A stretch of 45,316 nt of DNA from [Eubacterium] yurii subsp. margaretiae ATCC 43715 (GCA_000146855.1 GL405246.1:776580-821895), one strand, 5' to 3'. Shown: positions 8,938 through 18,789, numbered from the stretch's first letter. Translations and numbers: made by a program. Notes: generated by a model from the sequence alone, not told the origin.

Positions 8938-9756
8938 ATGGATAAAGACATATTAAAATTTGTTAATGATGAAGTGGAAAGTGGAAATAAGGTTTCTTTA
9001 ACTATATTGACTGATTCTGATGGCTCTAGCCCAGGAAAAGCCGGTGCAATGATGGCAATAAGTGAAAACGGAAAGACAATAGGCACTGTAGGAGGAGGCT
9101 CCTTAGAAAACAGGATAATGATTGAGGCCAAAAAAGCTATAATCGAAGAAAAAGATGTCGAGTTTGAGTATAGCCTTGGAGAAAAAGGAGACCTAGGAAT
9201 GCTTTGTGGAGGTAATGTAAAGGGATATACAAAGATATTTTATCCGCAAAATAAGCTTATTATAGTCGGTGCAGGTCATGTGGGAAAGGCTGTGTATGAG
9301 ATAGCTACAAGCCTTGATTTTGAAATTATGGTGCTTGATGACAGAGAAGAATATGCCAATAAAGATAATTTTCCAAGTGCGAAAATAATAGTTGGAGACT
9401 ATGCAAAAATTCTTGAAGACATCCAAACTGATAAAACTACTGCAATAGTCATAGTGACACGAGGCCATGCTTATGACAAGGTAGCCGTGGAAAAGCTTAT
9501 AAATAAGGAAAGTTTTTATATAGGAATGATAGGCTCTAAGAACAAGGTACTTAATACCTTACAAGAGATAAAAAAAGATGAAAGATACAACAAAAGTATC
9601 GACAAGCTCTATGCTCCGATAGGTCTTGATATTGGCTCAAATAGAGTCAAGGAGATTGCTCTTGGCATACTTTGTGAGATATTCTTAGTAAAAAATGGTA
9701 AAAAACCTGCTTTTATGAGAGATTTATTTCAAGAAAAAATTAAAAAGAGTGTTTAA
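8938..9756 (+). CDS. xdhC: XdhC/CoxI family molybdoenzyme maturation factor
   Basis: A 272-residue protein, usual length for XdhC. The N-terminal XdhC_CoxI domain shows SSPGKAGAMMAI, VGGGSLENR and MLCGG. The C-terminal Rossmann-like domain (from about residue 105) shows KLIIVGAGHVGKAV and the closing IGLDIGSNRVKEIALGILCEI. Known members insert the sulfurated (or selenium-containing) molybdenum cofactor into xanthine dehydrogenase-type hydroxylases. It overlaps nothing and is followed after 10 bases by a sigma-54 activator, so the two are one operon. No molybdenum hydroxylase gene is in the window, so the target must be elsewhere. Confidence 0.9.
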   Translation: MDKDILKFVNDEVESGNKVSLTILTDSDGSSPGKAGAMMAISENGKTIGTVGGGSLENRIMIEAKKAIIEEKDVEFEYSLGEKGDLGMLCGGNVKGYTKIFYPQNKLIIVGAGHVGKAVYEIATSLDFEIMVLDDREEYANKDNFPSAKIIVGDYAKILEDIQTDKTTAIVIVTRGHAYDKVAVEKLINKESFYIGMIGSKNKVLNTLQEIKKDERYNKSIDKLYAPIGLDIGSNRVKEIALGILCEIFLVKNGKKPAFMRDLFQEKIKKSV

Positions 9757-9766
9757 GAGGTAAAGT

Positions 9767-11521
9767 ATGAATTCACCGTTAAAAAGAATAGAAAATTCAG
9801 TATTGGAGTACGCTAACACCATAGCAAATGTAATAGGTGTGGACGTGGAAATAGTTGACAATCAGCTCAATACCATAGCGGGTACAGGACCTTACAGGAA
9901 AAATATCGGTAAAAATATTGCAAAAGAAGGATATATCTACATGGATGTCATAAAGACCGGGCAACTACATGTTATAAAAAATCCGGGCAAGAACATACTT
10001 TGTGCCAACTGTGATGAAAAAGATACCTGTAAAGAACTCATGCAAATATCCATGCCTATTAAATATCAAAAGAAGATACTAGGGGTTATTCAACTTGTAT
10101 GTACGAAAGAAGAACAAAAACAAAAACTGATTGAAAAAGAAAAGGACTATCTGAAATTTATCAAGGAGATAGCAGGAAATATAACTGAAAAACTGCACGA
10201 ATTAGATGATCAGGAAAATACAAAAAGAAGGATAGAACTCTTCCACCAGATAATAGATGATGTGGGTAAAATCGTCGTGGTACTCAACGAAGACAGACAG
10301 GTAGTGCATATAAACAAGCTAGGGAAAGATGTACTTAAAATCGAAGAGGGCGAGAGCGTAACAATAAAAAAGACACATGAAAGTTTGGTAAATGAAGAGA
10401 TATTTACAATTAAAACCGATCAAAAAGATGTCGATGTAATTGGAAGGATAAAGTCTGCAAATAGCGTATACTATGAAAATATGATGATAATAATATGTTC
10501 AAGGGTAAAAAATCTCAAAGACAGAGCATATAGTGTGGCAACAGGTCATAACTTCATAGATATGGACTATATAATCGGGAGTAATAAGCAAATAAGGCAA
10601 CTAAAGGACAGCATAAAAAAAATTGCAAAGTCCAACTCGACAGTATTGATTTCCGGAGAATCTGGCACAGGGAAGGAATTGATTGCAAGGTCAGTCCATT
10701 CTCAGTCAGACAGAGCAAACAGACCTTTTATAGCAGTAAACTGTGCTGCAATTCCGGACTCACTTTTGGAGTCAGAGTTATTTGGCTATGTAAAAGGAGC
10801 TTTCACCGGGGCAAGCGTCCAAGGAAGAGTTGGAAAATTTGAACTTGCTAATAAGGGAGTCATATTCTTGGATGAAATAGGGGATATGCCACTTCATCTT
10901 CAAGCCAAGATACTTAGAGTTCTGCAAGATAAAAAGTTAACTCCTATAGGCTCAAATAAGGTTGTAGAGCTAGATGTGCGAGTTGTCGCTGCAACTAATA
11001 AAAATCTTAAAAGACTTATGGAAGAAAATAAATTTAGGGAAGACCTATACTACCGTCTAAATGTAATTCCCATAGTAGTACCACCACTTAGAAAAAGACT
11101 TGACGACATAGAAAAACTTTCCTATCATTTTCTAAATAGATATAATGAAAGTTTCGCTAAGAATGTTACAAAAATAGATGATGAAGTCTTACAGATATTT
11201 ATGGAATATGACTGGAATGGGAATATAAGAGAGCTTGAAAATGTCATAGAATATATGATGAATGTAGCTGAAAATGATACTTTGACAATAGAGTTACTAC
11301 CTAGCAACATACTTGAGAAAAGGACAAAAAAACTTGAAAATATAGAAGTAGATGAACTATCTCAAAGAGTAATACCCCTAAGTGAGCTCGAAAAAAACGA
11401 GATAAAAAAAGCACTTGACATATATGGCTATGACACCAAGGGAAAGAAGATGGCTGCTAGAAAACTAGGTATAGGCATAGCTACTTTATACAGGAAGATA
11501 GAGAATATTACCTATCAGTAA
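9767..11521 (+). CDS. Sigma-54-dependent transcriptional activator
   Basis: A 584-residue enhancer-binding protein. Residues 1-150 form a GAF-like sensor with a Cys cluster (C79, C82, C88 in CANCDEKDTC). A PAS-like domain spans about 165-265. The AAA+ domain spans 275-500, with Walker A GESGTGKE at about 298, the sigma-54 contact loop GAFTGA at about 342 and Walker B VIFLDEIGD. A Fis-type HTH ends the protein (KKMAARKLGIGIATLYRKI). It should activate RNA polymerase-sigma-54 promoters in response to a ligand or redox signal. The Cys cluster is typical of regulators linked to purine/XdhC loci, which agrees with its position 10 bases after xdhC. I found no convincing -24/-12 site in the window. 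Confidence 0.92.
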   Translation: MNSPLKRIENSVLEYANTIANVIGVDVEIVDNQLNTIAGTGPYRKNIGKNIAKEGYIYMDVIKTGQLHVIKNPGKNILCANCDEKDTCKELMQISMPIKYQKKILGVIQLVCTKEEQKQKLIEKEKDYLKFIKEIAGNITEKLHELDDQENTKRRIELFHQIIDDVGKIVVVLNEDRQVVHINKLGKDVLKIEEGESVTIKKTHESLVNEEIFTIKTDQKDVDVIGRIKSANSVYYENMMIIICSRVKNLKDRAYSVATGHNFIDMDYIIGSNKQIRQLKDSIKKIAKSNSTVLISGESGTGKELIARSVHSQSDRANRPFIAVNCAAIPDSLLESELFGYVKGAFTGASVQGRVGKFELANKGVIFLDEIGDMPLHLQAKILRVLQDKKLTPIGSNKVVELDVRVVAATNKNLKRLMEENKFREDLYYRLNVIPIVVPPLRKRLDDIEKLSYHFLNRYNESFAKNVTKIDDEVLQIFMEYDWNGNIRELENVIEYMMNVAENDTLTIELLPSNILEKRTKKLENIEVDELSQRVIPLSELEKNEIKKALDIYGYDTKGKKMAARKLGIGIATLYRKIENITYQ

Positions 11522-11602
11522 TATTGATATAAGTGATATACTATTTTTTATATAGTTATGTCAATATATTATCAAAGAATAAATATATAATAAAAAATTA
11601 AA

Positions 11603-11623
11603 GCTAATTATCAGATAATTAGC
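11603..11623. other. Short perfect hairpin downstream of the activator
   Basis: GCTAATTAT and ATAATTAGC flank a 3-base loop. No T-run follows directly, so terminator function is doubtful. Confidence 0.35.
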
Positions 11624-11689
11624 GGAATTTCAGAATTAGGAGAGTTTTTTATAATTTAAAAAAATAAAGTTGTATTTTTATTTAATGGA

Positions 11690-11718
11690 TTGCAAGATTG
11701 GTCGATTTAAAGTATAAT
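11690..11718 (+). promoter_or_regulatory. Sigma-A promoter of the CoA-transferase
   Basis: TTGCAA, then 17 bp, then TATAAT. It lies 286 bases upstream of the CoA-transferase start, implying a long 5' leader. Confidence 0.65.
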
Positions 11719-12004
11719 AAATTGGTATAAATTAGGCAGTTGAATATTTATTTAGCTAAATTTATAAAAGACTATTTTAAAAGACTATATAATTTCTTGA
11801 AAAATGTTTTCTAATTTTTAGCTCTGCTTAAACTTTATACTTAAATATTCATGCTTGGATTAGTGTATGAGCATTGATATTTCTAATTTGTAGGTATTGT
11901 TTTTCCAACCTTATTGTTGAAGAACTATAACTAAATTAGATATCATGCTTTTCAATACATTTAGTATTAAAATATGTTTTCACATTATATTTTAGGAGGG
12001 TGAA
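11719..12004 (+). promoter_or_regulatory. Long 5' leader of the CoA-transferase
   Basis: About 280 bases without an ORF between the promoter and AGGAGGGTGAAATG. It contains distant inverted repeats: GCATTGATATTTCTAATTT near 11872 against AAATTAGATATCATGC near 11934, and TGAATATT near 11740 against AATATTCA near 11843. It may fold into a regulatory structure. I recognise no riboswitch consensus. Confidence 0.4.
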
Positions 12005-13342
12005 ATGGATTTTTCGCAAGAATATAAACAAAAATTAATAACTGCCAAAGATGCAGCGGCAATGGTACAATCTGGAGATTGGCTTGACTATGGATGGTGT
12101 AACGGTACTGCTTATGATTTTGACAAAGAGCTTGCAAAGAGAGTGGATGAACTTAAAGATGTAAAAATCAGAGGCGGGGTATTAATGTGGCAACCTGAAG
12201 TGAATAAGGTCGATCCGAAGGGAGAACATTTCACTTGGAACAGCTGGCATTGTTCAGGTATAGAAAGAAAGATGGTAGCAGGAGGTGGAGCTTTTTATAT
12301 ACCTCTTAGATATTCTGAAATGCCTAGATATTATAGAGAAAATGTAGATGATATAGCTATTGCAGTAATGCAAGTATCTCCTATGGACAAGCATGGTTAC
12401 TTCAATTTTGGACCAAATGCCTCTCACATGATGGCAATAATAGAAAGAAGTAAGAAACTTATAGTTGAAGTAAATGAAAATATGCCTAGATGCCTTGGTG
12501 GTTTCGAAAGTGAAGTGCACATCAGCAGAGTAGACCATATAATTGAAGGTAGCAATCAACCTATAGCTGAACTTAAGGGTGGCGGATTTGGAGAAGTTGA
12601 TATCAAGGTGGCAAATATGATAGTGGAAGAAATACCAAATGGCGCTTGCCTTCAACTTGGAATAGGCGGTATGCCTAATGCGGTTGGCTCTGTAATTGCT
12701 GATTCTGATCTTAAAGACTTGGGAGTTCATACTGAAATGTATGTTGATTCTTTTGTTGAGATGACATTAAAAGGTAAGATAACAGGCTCTAAGAAAAACA
12801 GGGATAGATTCAGACAGACTTATGCCTTTGGAGCAGGTACAAAAATGATGTATGACTTCTTAGATGACAATCCGTCACTTATGTCAGCACCTGTTGACTA
12901 TACAAATGATGCGAGAGTTATAGCGTCACTGGACAACTTCATCTCAATCAACAATGCTGTGGATATAGATTTCTTTGGACAGGTAAGTTCTGAATCATCA
13001 GGTGCAAAGCATATAAGTGGTGCCGGTGGTCAGCTGGACTTTGTACTAGGAGCATATCTTTCAAATGGTGGAAAGAGTTTTATCTGTCTTTCATCAACAG
13101 TTACAGATAAAGAGGGTAATATGACTTCAAGAATAGTACCTACTTTAAAAGAGGGATCTGCAGTTACTGCAGCAAGACCTAATACTCATTATGTAGTTAC
13201 TGAATATGGTAAGGTAAACCTAAAAGGTATGAGTACATGGCAAAGAACTGAAGCTCTTATTTCTATAGCTCATCCTCAATTTAGAGATCAATTGATAAAA
13301 GATGCAGAAAAATTGAAAATTTGGAGAAAAAGTAATAAATAA
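12005..13342 (+). CDS. Butyryl-CoA:acetate / 4-hydroxybutyrate-type CoA-transferase
   Basis: A 445-residue class I CoA-transferase of the acetyl-CoA hydrolase/transferase family. Visible motifs are [13 protein letters not shown], the conserved HTEM (Glu244, probable CoA-thioester-forming residue) and the C-terminal glycine loop [12 protein letters not shown] that lines the CoA site. In butyrate-forming Clostridia such enzymes swap CoA from butyryl-CoA (or 4-hydroxybutyryl-CoA, propionyl-CoA) to acetate, making acetyl-CoA and the free acid. The exact acyl substrate cannot be read from sequence. It has its own promoter (11690) and terminator (13392), so it is a single-gene unit with a long leader. 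It fits an amino-acid fermenter. Confidence 0.88.
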   Translation: MDFSQEYKQKLITAKDAAAMVQSGDWLDYGWCNGTAYDFDKELAKRVDELKDVKIRGGVLMWQPEVNKVDPKGEHFTWNSWHCSGIERKMVAGGGAFYIPLRYSEMPRYYRENVDDIAIAVMQVSPMDKHGYFNFGPNASHMMAIIERSKKLIVEVNENMPRCLGGFESEVHISRVDHIIEGSNQPIAELKGGGFGEVDIKVANMIVEEIPNGACLQLGIGGMPNAVGSVIADSDLKDLGVHTEMYVDSFVEMTLKGKITGSKKNRDRFRQTYAFGAGTKMMYDFLDDNPSLMSAPVDYTNDARVIASLDNFISINNAVDIDFFGQVSSESSGAKHISGAGGQLDFVLGAYLSNGGKSFICLSSTVTDKEGNMTSRIVPTLKEGSAVTAARPNTHYVVTEYGKVNLKGMSTWQRTEALISIAHPQFRDQLIKDAEKLKIWRKSNK

Positions 13343-13391
13343 TAGATTATGATTTGAATTATTAGGTATATTTTATCATAATTTATATTTG

Positions 13392-13439
13392 AAACGACTT
13401 TATTTAAAATCTGAGAATATTTAATTAAAGTCGTTTTTT
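13392..13439 (+). terminator. Terminator of the CoA-transferase gene
   Basis: AAACGACTTTA pairs with TAAAGTCGTTT across a longer loop, followed by TTTTTT. Confidence 0.8.
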
Positions 13440-13461
13440 GCTGAAAAATTTCAAATTATAC

Positions 13462-13490
13462 TTGATTTTAACAATAAAAAAATTTATAAT
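13462..13490 (+). promoter_or_regulatory. Sigma-A promoter of the GGDEF pair
   Basis: TTGATT, then 17 bp, then TATAAT. It lies about 80 bases before the start of the first GGDEF gene. Confidence 0.65.
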
Positions 13491-13568
13491 CTAGGTGAAT
13501 ATTATTTTTATTAGGTATCATTTATTTCAAACTACTTTATAACTACATTTTGTAAGAAGGAGGGAAGA

Positions 13569-15260
13569 TTGGTAGCTACAAATAAGAAAAGACCGATTAA
13601 AATCGGAAGCGTCTTTGTGCTTTTGTCTATAATATGTATGTTTGCCATGTTTTTTTTCCTCTTGACACAGAAAGTCAGAAATAGTAATTCAAATGATTTT
13701 ATTGATCCTGTAGAGATAAGTAAAAATGTGGAAATAACTGATAGTGATGGCAATAAAAAAATTGTTGAACTTCCATATACTATAAATACGAATAAACCTT
13801 TTACTGTGAGTTTTGATATTCCGCCAATGGGCATAGTTTCTTACAAGACTTTGAACATAGGACAGTTGTACCTTGATTCTACTGTGATGGTAGGGGATAG
13901 AGAAATTAGTAAATTTAATGTAACTAAGAAATCTTTGGTGGAAACTTCAAGCACCTACGCATTTTTATTAATTGATATACCCTATGATATAGATGATACT
14001 AGGGTTACTATAAAATGCAATCCAATACTTAAAGGCAAGGAAGATTATATTATAGATCCCATTTATGTTGGGGGACATACAAACTTTTTGGTATATTATC
14101 TGTTTAAGTCAGAAGGTATATCACTTTTATTCACGTTTATAATATTCATACTTTCAATTACAAGTTTATTTTGGATAAAATTTTCTGAAAAAAATAACAT
14201 TCAAACTAATAGTTTTTTAAAAATAAGTTTGATAAGCTTTTCTGTTGCAGTTTATTCAATTACAAGACATGATGTTATTGTTTATTTGTTCAATGAATAT
14301 AGGCAGTTGTTGTATTATTTCGAGTTTAACTCACTCATGTTTACAACTTATTTTTTGATAAATTTGATTCAAGATACCTTAGATCCTAAGTTTGACAAGC
14401 TGATTTTACTTGCCAAGCTAATTACTTTTGTAAATTTTATTGTTCAGTCATTACTTGCTCTAACTTATATAGTAGAGTTTGAAAAGATGCTGATATATAC
14501 CTATATAACCATGTTTATTCACATAGGTATAGCCTTGTATGTAATTATTAAGACAGATGGAGAAAAGTTTGAGGGGAAAAAAGACGTACTGAGGACTGTA
14601 ATTCCATGTTTAGGCATTTTTGTAGTTTCTTTCGTAGTTTATTACATCAAGAAGAGTCTGTTTGCCCCTGTGCTTTCTTATTCCAATATTATTGTATTTT
14701 TGGGCGGAAACGGATACTATCTAATATCTAATTATATGAATACCAAAAGCAGAAATGTCGATACAGTTGAGTATAAAAGGATGATGAAAATAGACGAGCT
14801 TACAGGTGTGTATAATAGATATGCCTTTGATATGAGAATTGAAGAGATTCAGAGAAACAAAGAGAGCGTATATGTTACACTCATTGATATTGACAACCTT
14901 AAGCCTATCAATGACAACCTAGGGCATTACTACGGCGACAATGTAATAATAAGGGTGGCAAATTATATTGCACAATGTATGTCTCACAGCAATATATATA
15001 GGGTAGGCGGAGATGAGTTTATTGCGATAACAGCAGTTGAATATGAAGAAGAAGTAAAAAAACTTGAAAAAGCTGTTCTTTTTGTCGATGAAGTATCTGA
15101 TAAATATGATGTGACTTTTTCTCTTGGAAAGTCATTTTATGATGCTAAAGAAGATCTGACAATTGACGAGGTAATAAAAATGTCCGATGAGCTTATGTAT
15201 AAAAATAAGAAGAAGTATAAAGATGGGCTAAGGGACAGGTATACAGGTGATATACTATGA
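13569..15260 (+). CDS. Membrane diguanylate cyclase (GGDEF), first of pair
   Basis: A 563-residue protein. The start is TTG at 13569, set by AAGGAGGG five bases upstream; no ATG fits. One membrane helix (about 14-34) is followed by an extracytoplasmic sensor domain (about 35-185). Six or seven more helices (about 187-400) lead to a GGDEF domain from about 408, with DELTGVYNRYAF and GGDEF at 480-484. The intact motif predicts synthesis of cyclic di-GMP. No RxxD inhibitory I-site precedes GGDEF. The sensor/multi-helix layout resembles 7TMR-type sensors. Its last four bases overlap the next start (ATGA), so the two are translationally coupled. Confidence 0.85.
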   Translation: MVATNKKRPIKIGSVFVLLSIICMFAMFFFLLTQKVRNSNSNDFIDPVEISKNVEITDSDGNKKIVELPYTINTNKPFTVSFDIPPMGIVSYKTLNIGQLYLDSTVMVGDREISKFNVTKKSLVETSSTYAFLLIDIPYDIDDTRVTIKCNPILKGKEDYIIDPIYVGGHTNFLVYYLFKSEGISLLFTFIIFILSITSLFWIKFSEKNNIQTNSFLKISLISFSVAVYSITRHDVIVYLFNEYRQLLYYFEFNSLMFTTYFLINLIQDTLDPKFDKLILLAKLITFVNFIVQSLLALTYIVEFEKMLIYTYITMFIHIGIALYVIIKTDGEKFEGKKDVLRTVIPCLGIFVVSFVVYYIKKSLFAPVLSYSNIIVFLGGNGYYLISNYMNTKSRNVDTVEYKRMMKIDELTGVYNRYAFDMRIEEIQRNKESVYVTLIDIDNLKPINDNLGHYYGDNVIIRVANYIAQCMSHSNIYRVGGDEFIAITAVEYEEEVKKLEKAVLFVDEVSDKYDVTFSLGKSFYDAKEDLTIDEVIKMSDELMYKNKKKYKDGLRDRYTGDIL

Positions 15261-16942
15261 TTAATTCGCTGATTTTTAAAGGAGATTCCAAAGTCCGTGA
15301 TGTAATAATGGTGCTTGTAATAGTTGTTGCTTTTTTTATGCTGACACAAGATAAGATAAAAAATGAAGACAACGGCTACCTTAGAGAAGTAGAGCATATT
15401 AGTGCTGCAAAAGTAGTTGTGCAAGAAGTGACAGTATCTAATTCGCTACCTTATATTCATAAATCTACCAAGCCTTTTGAAGTCTATGTTAATATGGAAA
15501 AATACAAATCTAAGGACTATAATGGCAAGAAAGCTATAGCTCTGGGGACAGCTTATGTAAATTTTACTGTATTTCTAGGTGACAAGCAGATTTATGAGTT
15601 TAAGGAAGATGAAAATAGAATATTGGGAAGTGGCGGAGGAAGCGTATTTTCAATAATTGATTTACCTAAAAATATCAATAATGATAAGATTAGGATTGTG
15701 TTTACGCCAATCATCCCACTTGAAAGTTATCTAATACAGCCTATAGTATTTGCTGATAGGAGTAATATTGTACTGGAGTGCATATCGGAAGATTATCCCA
15801 GTATTATTTTGGTATTTCTATTATTTTTCTTATTTATAGTAATAGTAGTGATTTATCTGGCAAGTTATAAGATTGATACCTATAGGAAAAGATTGCTGGG
15901 GATTTCTCTCTCGTCATTTGTAATAGGGATATATGTATTTGCAAATCTCAATGTAAGCACCTACATTTTTAGTGAATATGTAGGATTGCTATATTTTATG
16001 GAATATGTGTCTTTGATGTTTTTTCCTTATCCATTGATAAAATTTATTGAAGACGATGTGAATCCTGTGATGAAAAGGATAATGAAGGTATGCAGTATAG
16101 TTATATTCATTAACTTTTTTGCGCAGTTTACCTTAGTTTGCTTTAAAATCATAGAGTTTAGACAACTGCTACCAATCACACATATGATTACAATTTTGAT
16201 ATTTGCTAATATATTTTTATGTATCTTGTTTTCAGAGTTTGAAAATAAGAAGCAAAAGTTGATATTACTGTTGTCAGTTGCTCCTGAATATATAAGTATG
16301 ATAATATTATATTTCAGATATAGGTTTTACGACAATTCATTTTTTATAAGAATATTTGCCTTTACGATGCTTTTATTTGTATTGGTTCAACTATATATGT
16401 TTATAATAAATTATATTCAGATGTCAAAAGAAAATCTATTCATCAAAGTATATCGAAAGATGACTAGTATAGACACGCTTACAGGACTTAATAACAGGTA
16501 TGCACTTAATAACGCATTAGAAGAGATAAGAGCAAATCCTACAAAGGTGACTGTTATTTCTATAGATATGAATAATTTGAAAATAATTAATGACACCTTA
16601 GGGCATGCTTTTGGTGATAAGGCTATAATAGAAGTAGGTAATTATCTCACTGAAAATATACCTAATTCTCAGGTCTATAGAATAGGTGGAGATGAGTTTT
16701 TGGTATTGTCTAAGGATGTACTTAACGAAGAAGAAATCTATGAACTGAACCTAAAAAAAATCTACATTGAAGAAGTGTCAGATGTGATGGATATAACTTT
16801 TTCCATTGGAATGTGTGTCTATGACATGGTCAATGTCCAAAGCATTGATGAAGCTATAATAGTGTCTGATATGAGAATGTACGAAAATAAGGAAAGCTTA
16901 AAAAGTCAAAGAAAGAAAAGGTATATATTTACAAGAAAATAA
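15257..16942 (+). CDS. Membrane diguanylate cyclase (GGDEF), second of pair
   Basis: A 561-residue paralogue of the preceding protein with the same architecture: an N-terminal helix, an extracytoplasmic domain, a bundle of about seven helices (about 180-395) and a GGDEF domain (DTLTGLNNRYAL, GGDEF at 477-481). The active-site motif is intact, and again no RxxD I-site is seen. It starts at ATG overlapping the upstream TGA by 4 bases (ATGA). The membrane and sensor regions have diverged more than the GGDEF domains, suggesting the two sense different signals or form a heterodimer; that is inference. Confidence 0.85.
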   Translation: MINSLIFKGDSKVRDVIMVLVIVVAFFMLTQDKIKNEDNGYLREVEHISAAKVVVQEVTVSNSLPYIHKSTKPFEVYVNMEKYKSKDYNGKKAIALGTAYVNFTVFLGDKQIYEFKEDENRILGSGGGSVFSIIDLPKNINNDKIRIVFTPIIPLESYLIQPIVFADRSNIVLECISEDYPSIILVFLLFFLFIVIVVIYLASYKIDTYRKRLLGISLSSFVIGIYVFANLNVSTYIFSEYVGLLYFMEYVSLMFFPYPLIKFIEDDVNPVMKRIMKVCSIVIFINFFAQFTLVCFKIIEFRQLLPITHMITILIFANIFLCILFSEFENKKQKLILLLSVAPEYISMIILYFRYRFYDNSFFIRIFAFTMLLFVLVQLYMFIINYIQMSKENLFIKVYRKMTSIDTLTGLNNRYALNNALEEIRANPTKVTVISIDMNNLKIINDTLGHAFGDKAIIEVGNYLTENIPNSQVYRIGGDEFLVLSKDVLNEEEIYELNLKKIYIEEVSDVMDITFSIGMCVYDMVNVQSIDEAIIVSDMRMYENKESLKSQRKKRYIFTRK

Positions 16943-17086
16943 AAAGTATAATTAATACTAAACTCAATAGAATAATAGAAATACTAAGTATTAAATATTT
17001 GTAATCTACCTGAAATTACAGGATAATCAAAGAAAATATTCTATTAATCAGATTAAGATTAGAATAAAAGAGAATAAAAAAATTAT

Positions 17087-17111
17087 AAAGCATCGGCATA
17101 GCCGGTGCTTT
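17087..17111. terminator. GC-containing hairpin, probable terminator
   Basis: AAAGCATCGGC and GCCGGTGCTTT flank a 3-base loop, with A-rich sequence before and TTTAATT after. It is likely the terminator of the GGDEF operon, 150 bases downstream of its stop, and may be bidirectional. Confidence 0.65.
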
Positions 17112-17129
17112 AATTATGCGGTAATACAA

Positions 17130-17260
17130 ATAGTATAATAAAATCCAATAGAGTAATGTATAATATTTTTTAGAAAACTTGCAACAATATCATTGATATT
17201 ATATGTTATTTCAAATAAATGCTTAAAAATGTATCCATAAATTAAACAGATAATAGTAAT
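17130..17260. repeat. Degenerate family-1 palindromic repeat
   Basis: The right end (TATCCATAAATTAAACAGATAATAGTAA) matches the right ends at 28228-28340 and 18096-18226. The left end (ATAGTATAATAAAATCCAATAG) is a weak inverted match. Confidence 0.35.
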
Positions 17261-17632
17261 AGATTAATTTATTCTTCTTACTTTCTATTGATTTGAATGA
17301 ATTCTTTACATATATTCTATTAAATTTCTGTATAAAATAGTAAAAAGATGAGAATACTACAATTTACTTAATATTTTGTATAAAAAGCGAGTTAGTAAGT
17401 TATATATAATCGTGTTTATAATTCTATATTGACAGTATGTAAATAAATGAGACCATATTTCATAATCATAATTGCATTTAATATATAAAAATAGTACAAT
17501 AGAGGAAAGCTATAATCAATGACAAATTAGTTTTGTAGAAGATAATATTTATAATTAAAAACTATAAGAATAGTAATATATTAACTTGCTTAATACATTT
17601 ATTTATAATAGTTAAAGAGGGAGAGATAAGAT

Positions 17633-18043
17633 ATGAAGCAATATAAAGTTAAATTTATAATAAATATAATACTATTTGCGATAGTTATTGCTGAAATTTC
17701 AGCTATTGCAACATATTTTTTTTCAGGAAATTTGAGACCTGTAAAAACTGAAAACAGGGTTCATTTAAAGTGGGAGATTTCAAAAGATAAAAAATACGGA
17801 GTTATTATAGATGCTAATATTTCTTCATATGAGAATGAACCGTCATTTATATTTATTGATCCTTACAAAAGGGATGGTGGTGTTGCTCGAGGATTGGAAA
17901 TAAGCATAAAACAACCAAGTGATAAATCTATAAGTGCAGATGATTTTAAAATAGAGTGGCATAAAGAATATGTAAAAGTATATATATCGAATTATTATAA
18001 AGAGGGAAGCACATCATATAGATTTTACTATGAAGATATGTAG
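17633..18043 (+). CDS. Small membrane-anchored protein, DUF5412-like
   Basis: 136 residues with one N-terminal membrane helix (about 8-30) and a soluble C-terminal domain. The domain resembles that of the gene at 18300: a 'SKDKKYGVII' strand and an 'FKIEWHKEYVKVYISN' segment ending in YYEDM. The layout recalls DUF5412-type proteins (SPDGKYK... then an EW-type motif), but I cannot confirm the family. ATG follows GGGAGAGA. It lies in a sparse, repeat-rich accessory stretch and may be lineage-specific. Function unknown. Confidence 0.65.
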   Translation: MKQYKVKFIINIILFAIVIAEISAIATYFFSGNLRPVKTENRVHLKWEISKDKKYGVIIDANISSYENEPSFIFIDPYKRDGGVARGLEISIKQPSDKSISADDFKIEWHKEYVKVYISNYYKEGSTSYRFYYEDM

Positions 18044-18095
18044 TACTTAATGTTATCTTCATATTTTGAGTATTTATTGCATAAGTTGAGTTCCG

Positions 18096-18226
18096 TATAA
18101 TACTAAACTCTATTTAAACTATGGATTATATACTTGTTATACTCTTTACCATGTCTTTTTTTAATAAACTTGTAATGCGTAATTTTTTATAAAATAATTC
18201 CATTATTTTATTAGATTTTAGTATAA
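18096..18226. repeat. Family-1 palindromic intergenic repeat
   Basis: The left end (ATACTAAACTCTATTTAAACTATGGA) and right end (TTCCATTATTTTATTAGATTTTAGTAT) are inverted repeats about 131 bp apart. The right end recurs at 33760-33780. Confidence 0.6.
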
Positions 18227-18299
18227 ATCCAAAGATTGAAATATTATTGTCTTAAATTTTAAAAGATGTTTTGTTTAATATAATTTTGGAGGGGATTTT

Positions 18300-18764
18300 G
18301 TGTATTATTTGGATGTAATTAGAATAGTTGTATTTATACTATCAACATTAATTTTCATCGTATATCTTATTATACCTCGAAAAGGAAAAATTAATAAAGG
18401 ACTGGTAATATTGATAATGCTTTTAAGCTTGATTATATCAGACATAATTACTCCTAGAAAACCTGAAGAATTACTAATAACTAAAACAATAGAAAAATTT
18501 TCACCAAATCGTAAATATAAGATAATAATAAGTAGGGTGGGAGAATCAGGAGTATTTTCAGGATATGCTTACTATATTATCAGTATAGGGCGTAAAAAAG
18601 GTGAAGATTACGGTATGAGAGAGTACTTCAGATATAAGGTTCATAGTATAAAGGATCAGGAATGTTTTGATTTTGAATGGTTTGAAGATGGAGTAAAGAT
18701 AGTGTTTTTTAAGACAAGAAGAGGAGATGTAGTATATAAAATATATTGGGATGATGTGTTTTGA
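18300..18764 (+). CDS. Small membrane protein, distant paralogue of 17633 product
   Basis: 154 residues starting at GTG, placed by GGAGGGG eight bases upstream. Two N-terminal helices (about 5-25 and 34-50) lead to a soluble domain with SPNRKYKIIISRVGESG and FDFEWFEDGVKIVF, ending in YWDDVF. The latter aligns with the end of the 17633 product. It also looks DUF5412-like. Function unknown; the two could be divergent duplicates of one accessory gene. Confidence 0.65.
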   Translation: MYYLDVIRIVVFILSTLIFIVYLIIPRKGKINKGLVILIMLLSLIISDIITPRKPEELLITKTIEKFSPNRKYKIIISRVGESGVFSGYAYYIISIGRKKGEDYGMREYFRYKVHSIKDQECFDFEWFEDGVKIVFFKTRRGDVVYKIYWDDVF

Positions 18765-18789
18765 AATAGTGCTTTTAAATATTATAATG

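Larger units (their letters stand above)
16943..17632. other. Gene-free stretch 16943-17632
   Basis: 690 AT-rich bases. It holds a possible degenerate family-1 repeat (about 16953-17070, ATACTAAACTCAATAG...), a clear hairpin at 17087-17111, another weak repeat at 17130-17260 and then about 370 bases in which I see only an isolated TTGACA at about 17434 with no good -10. No convincing ORF. Confidence 0.5.

Noticed and set aside
11722..11739. Sigma-54 promoter (GG-N10-GC) before the CoA-transferase
   Set aside because: Only the GG and GC match; the flanking -24 and -12 bases are poor, and a near-consensus sigma-A promoter lies just upstream.
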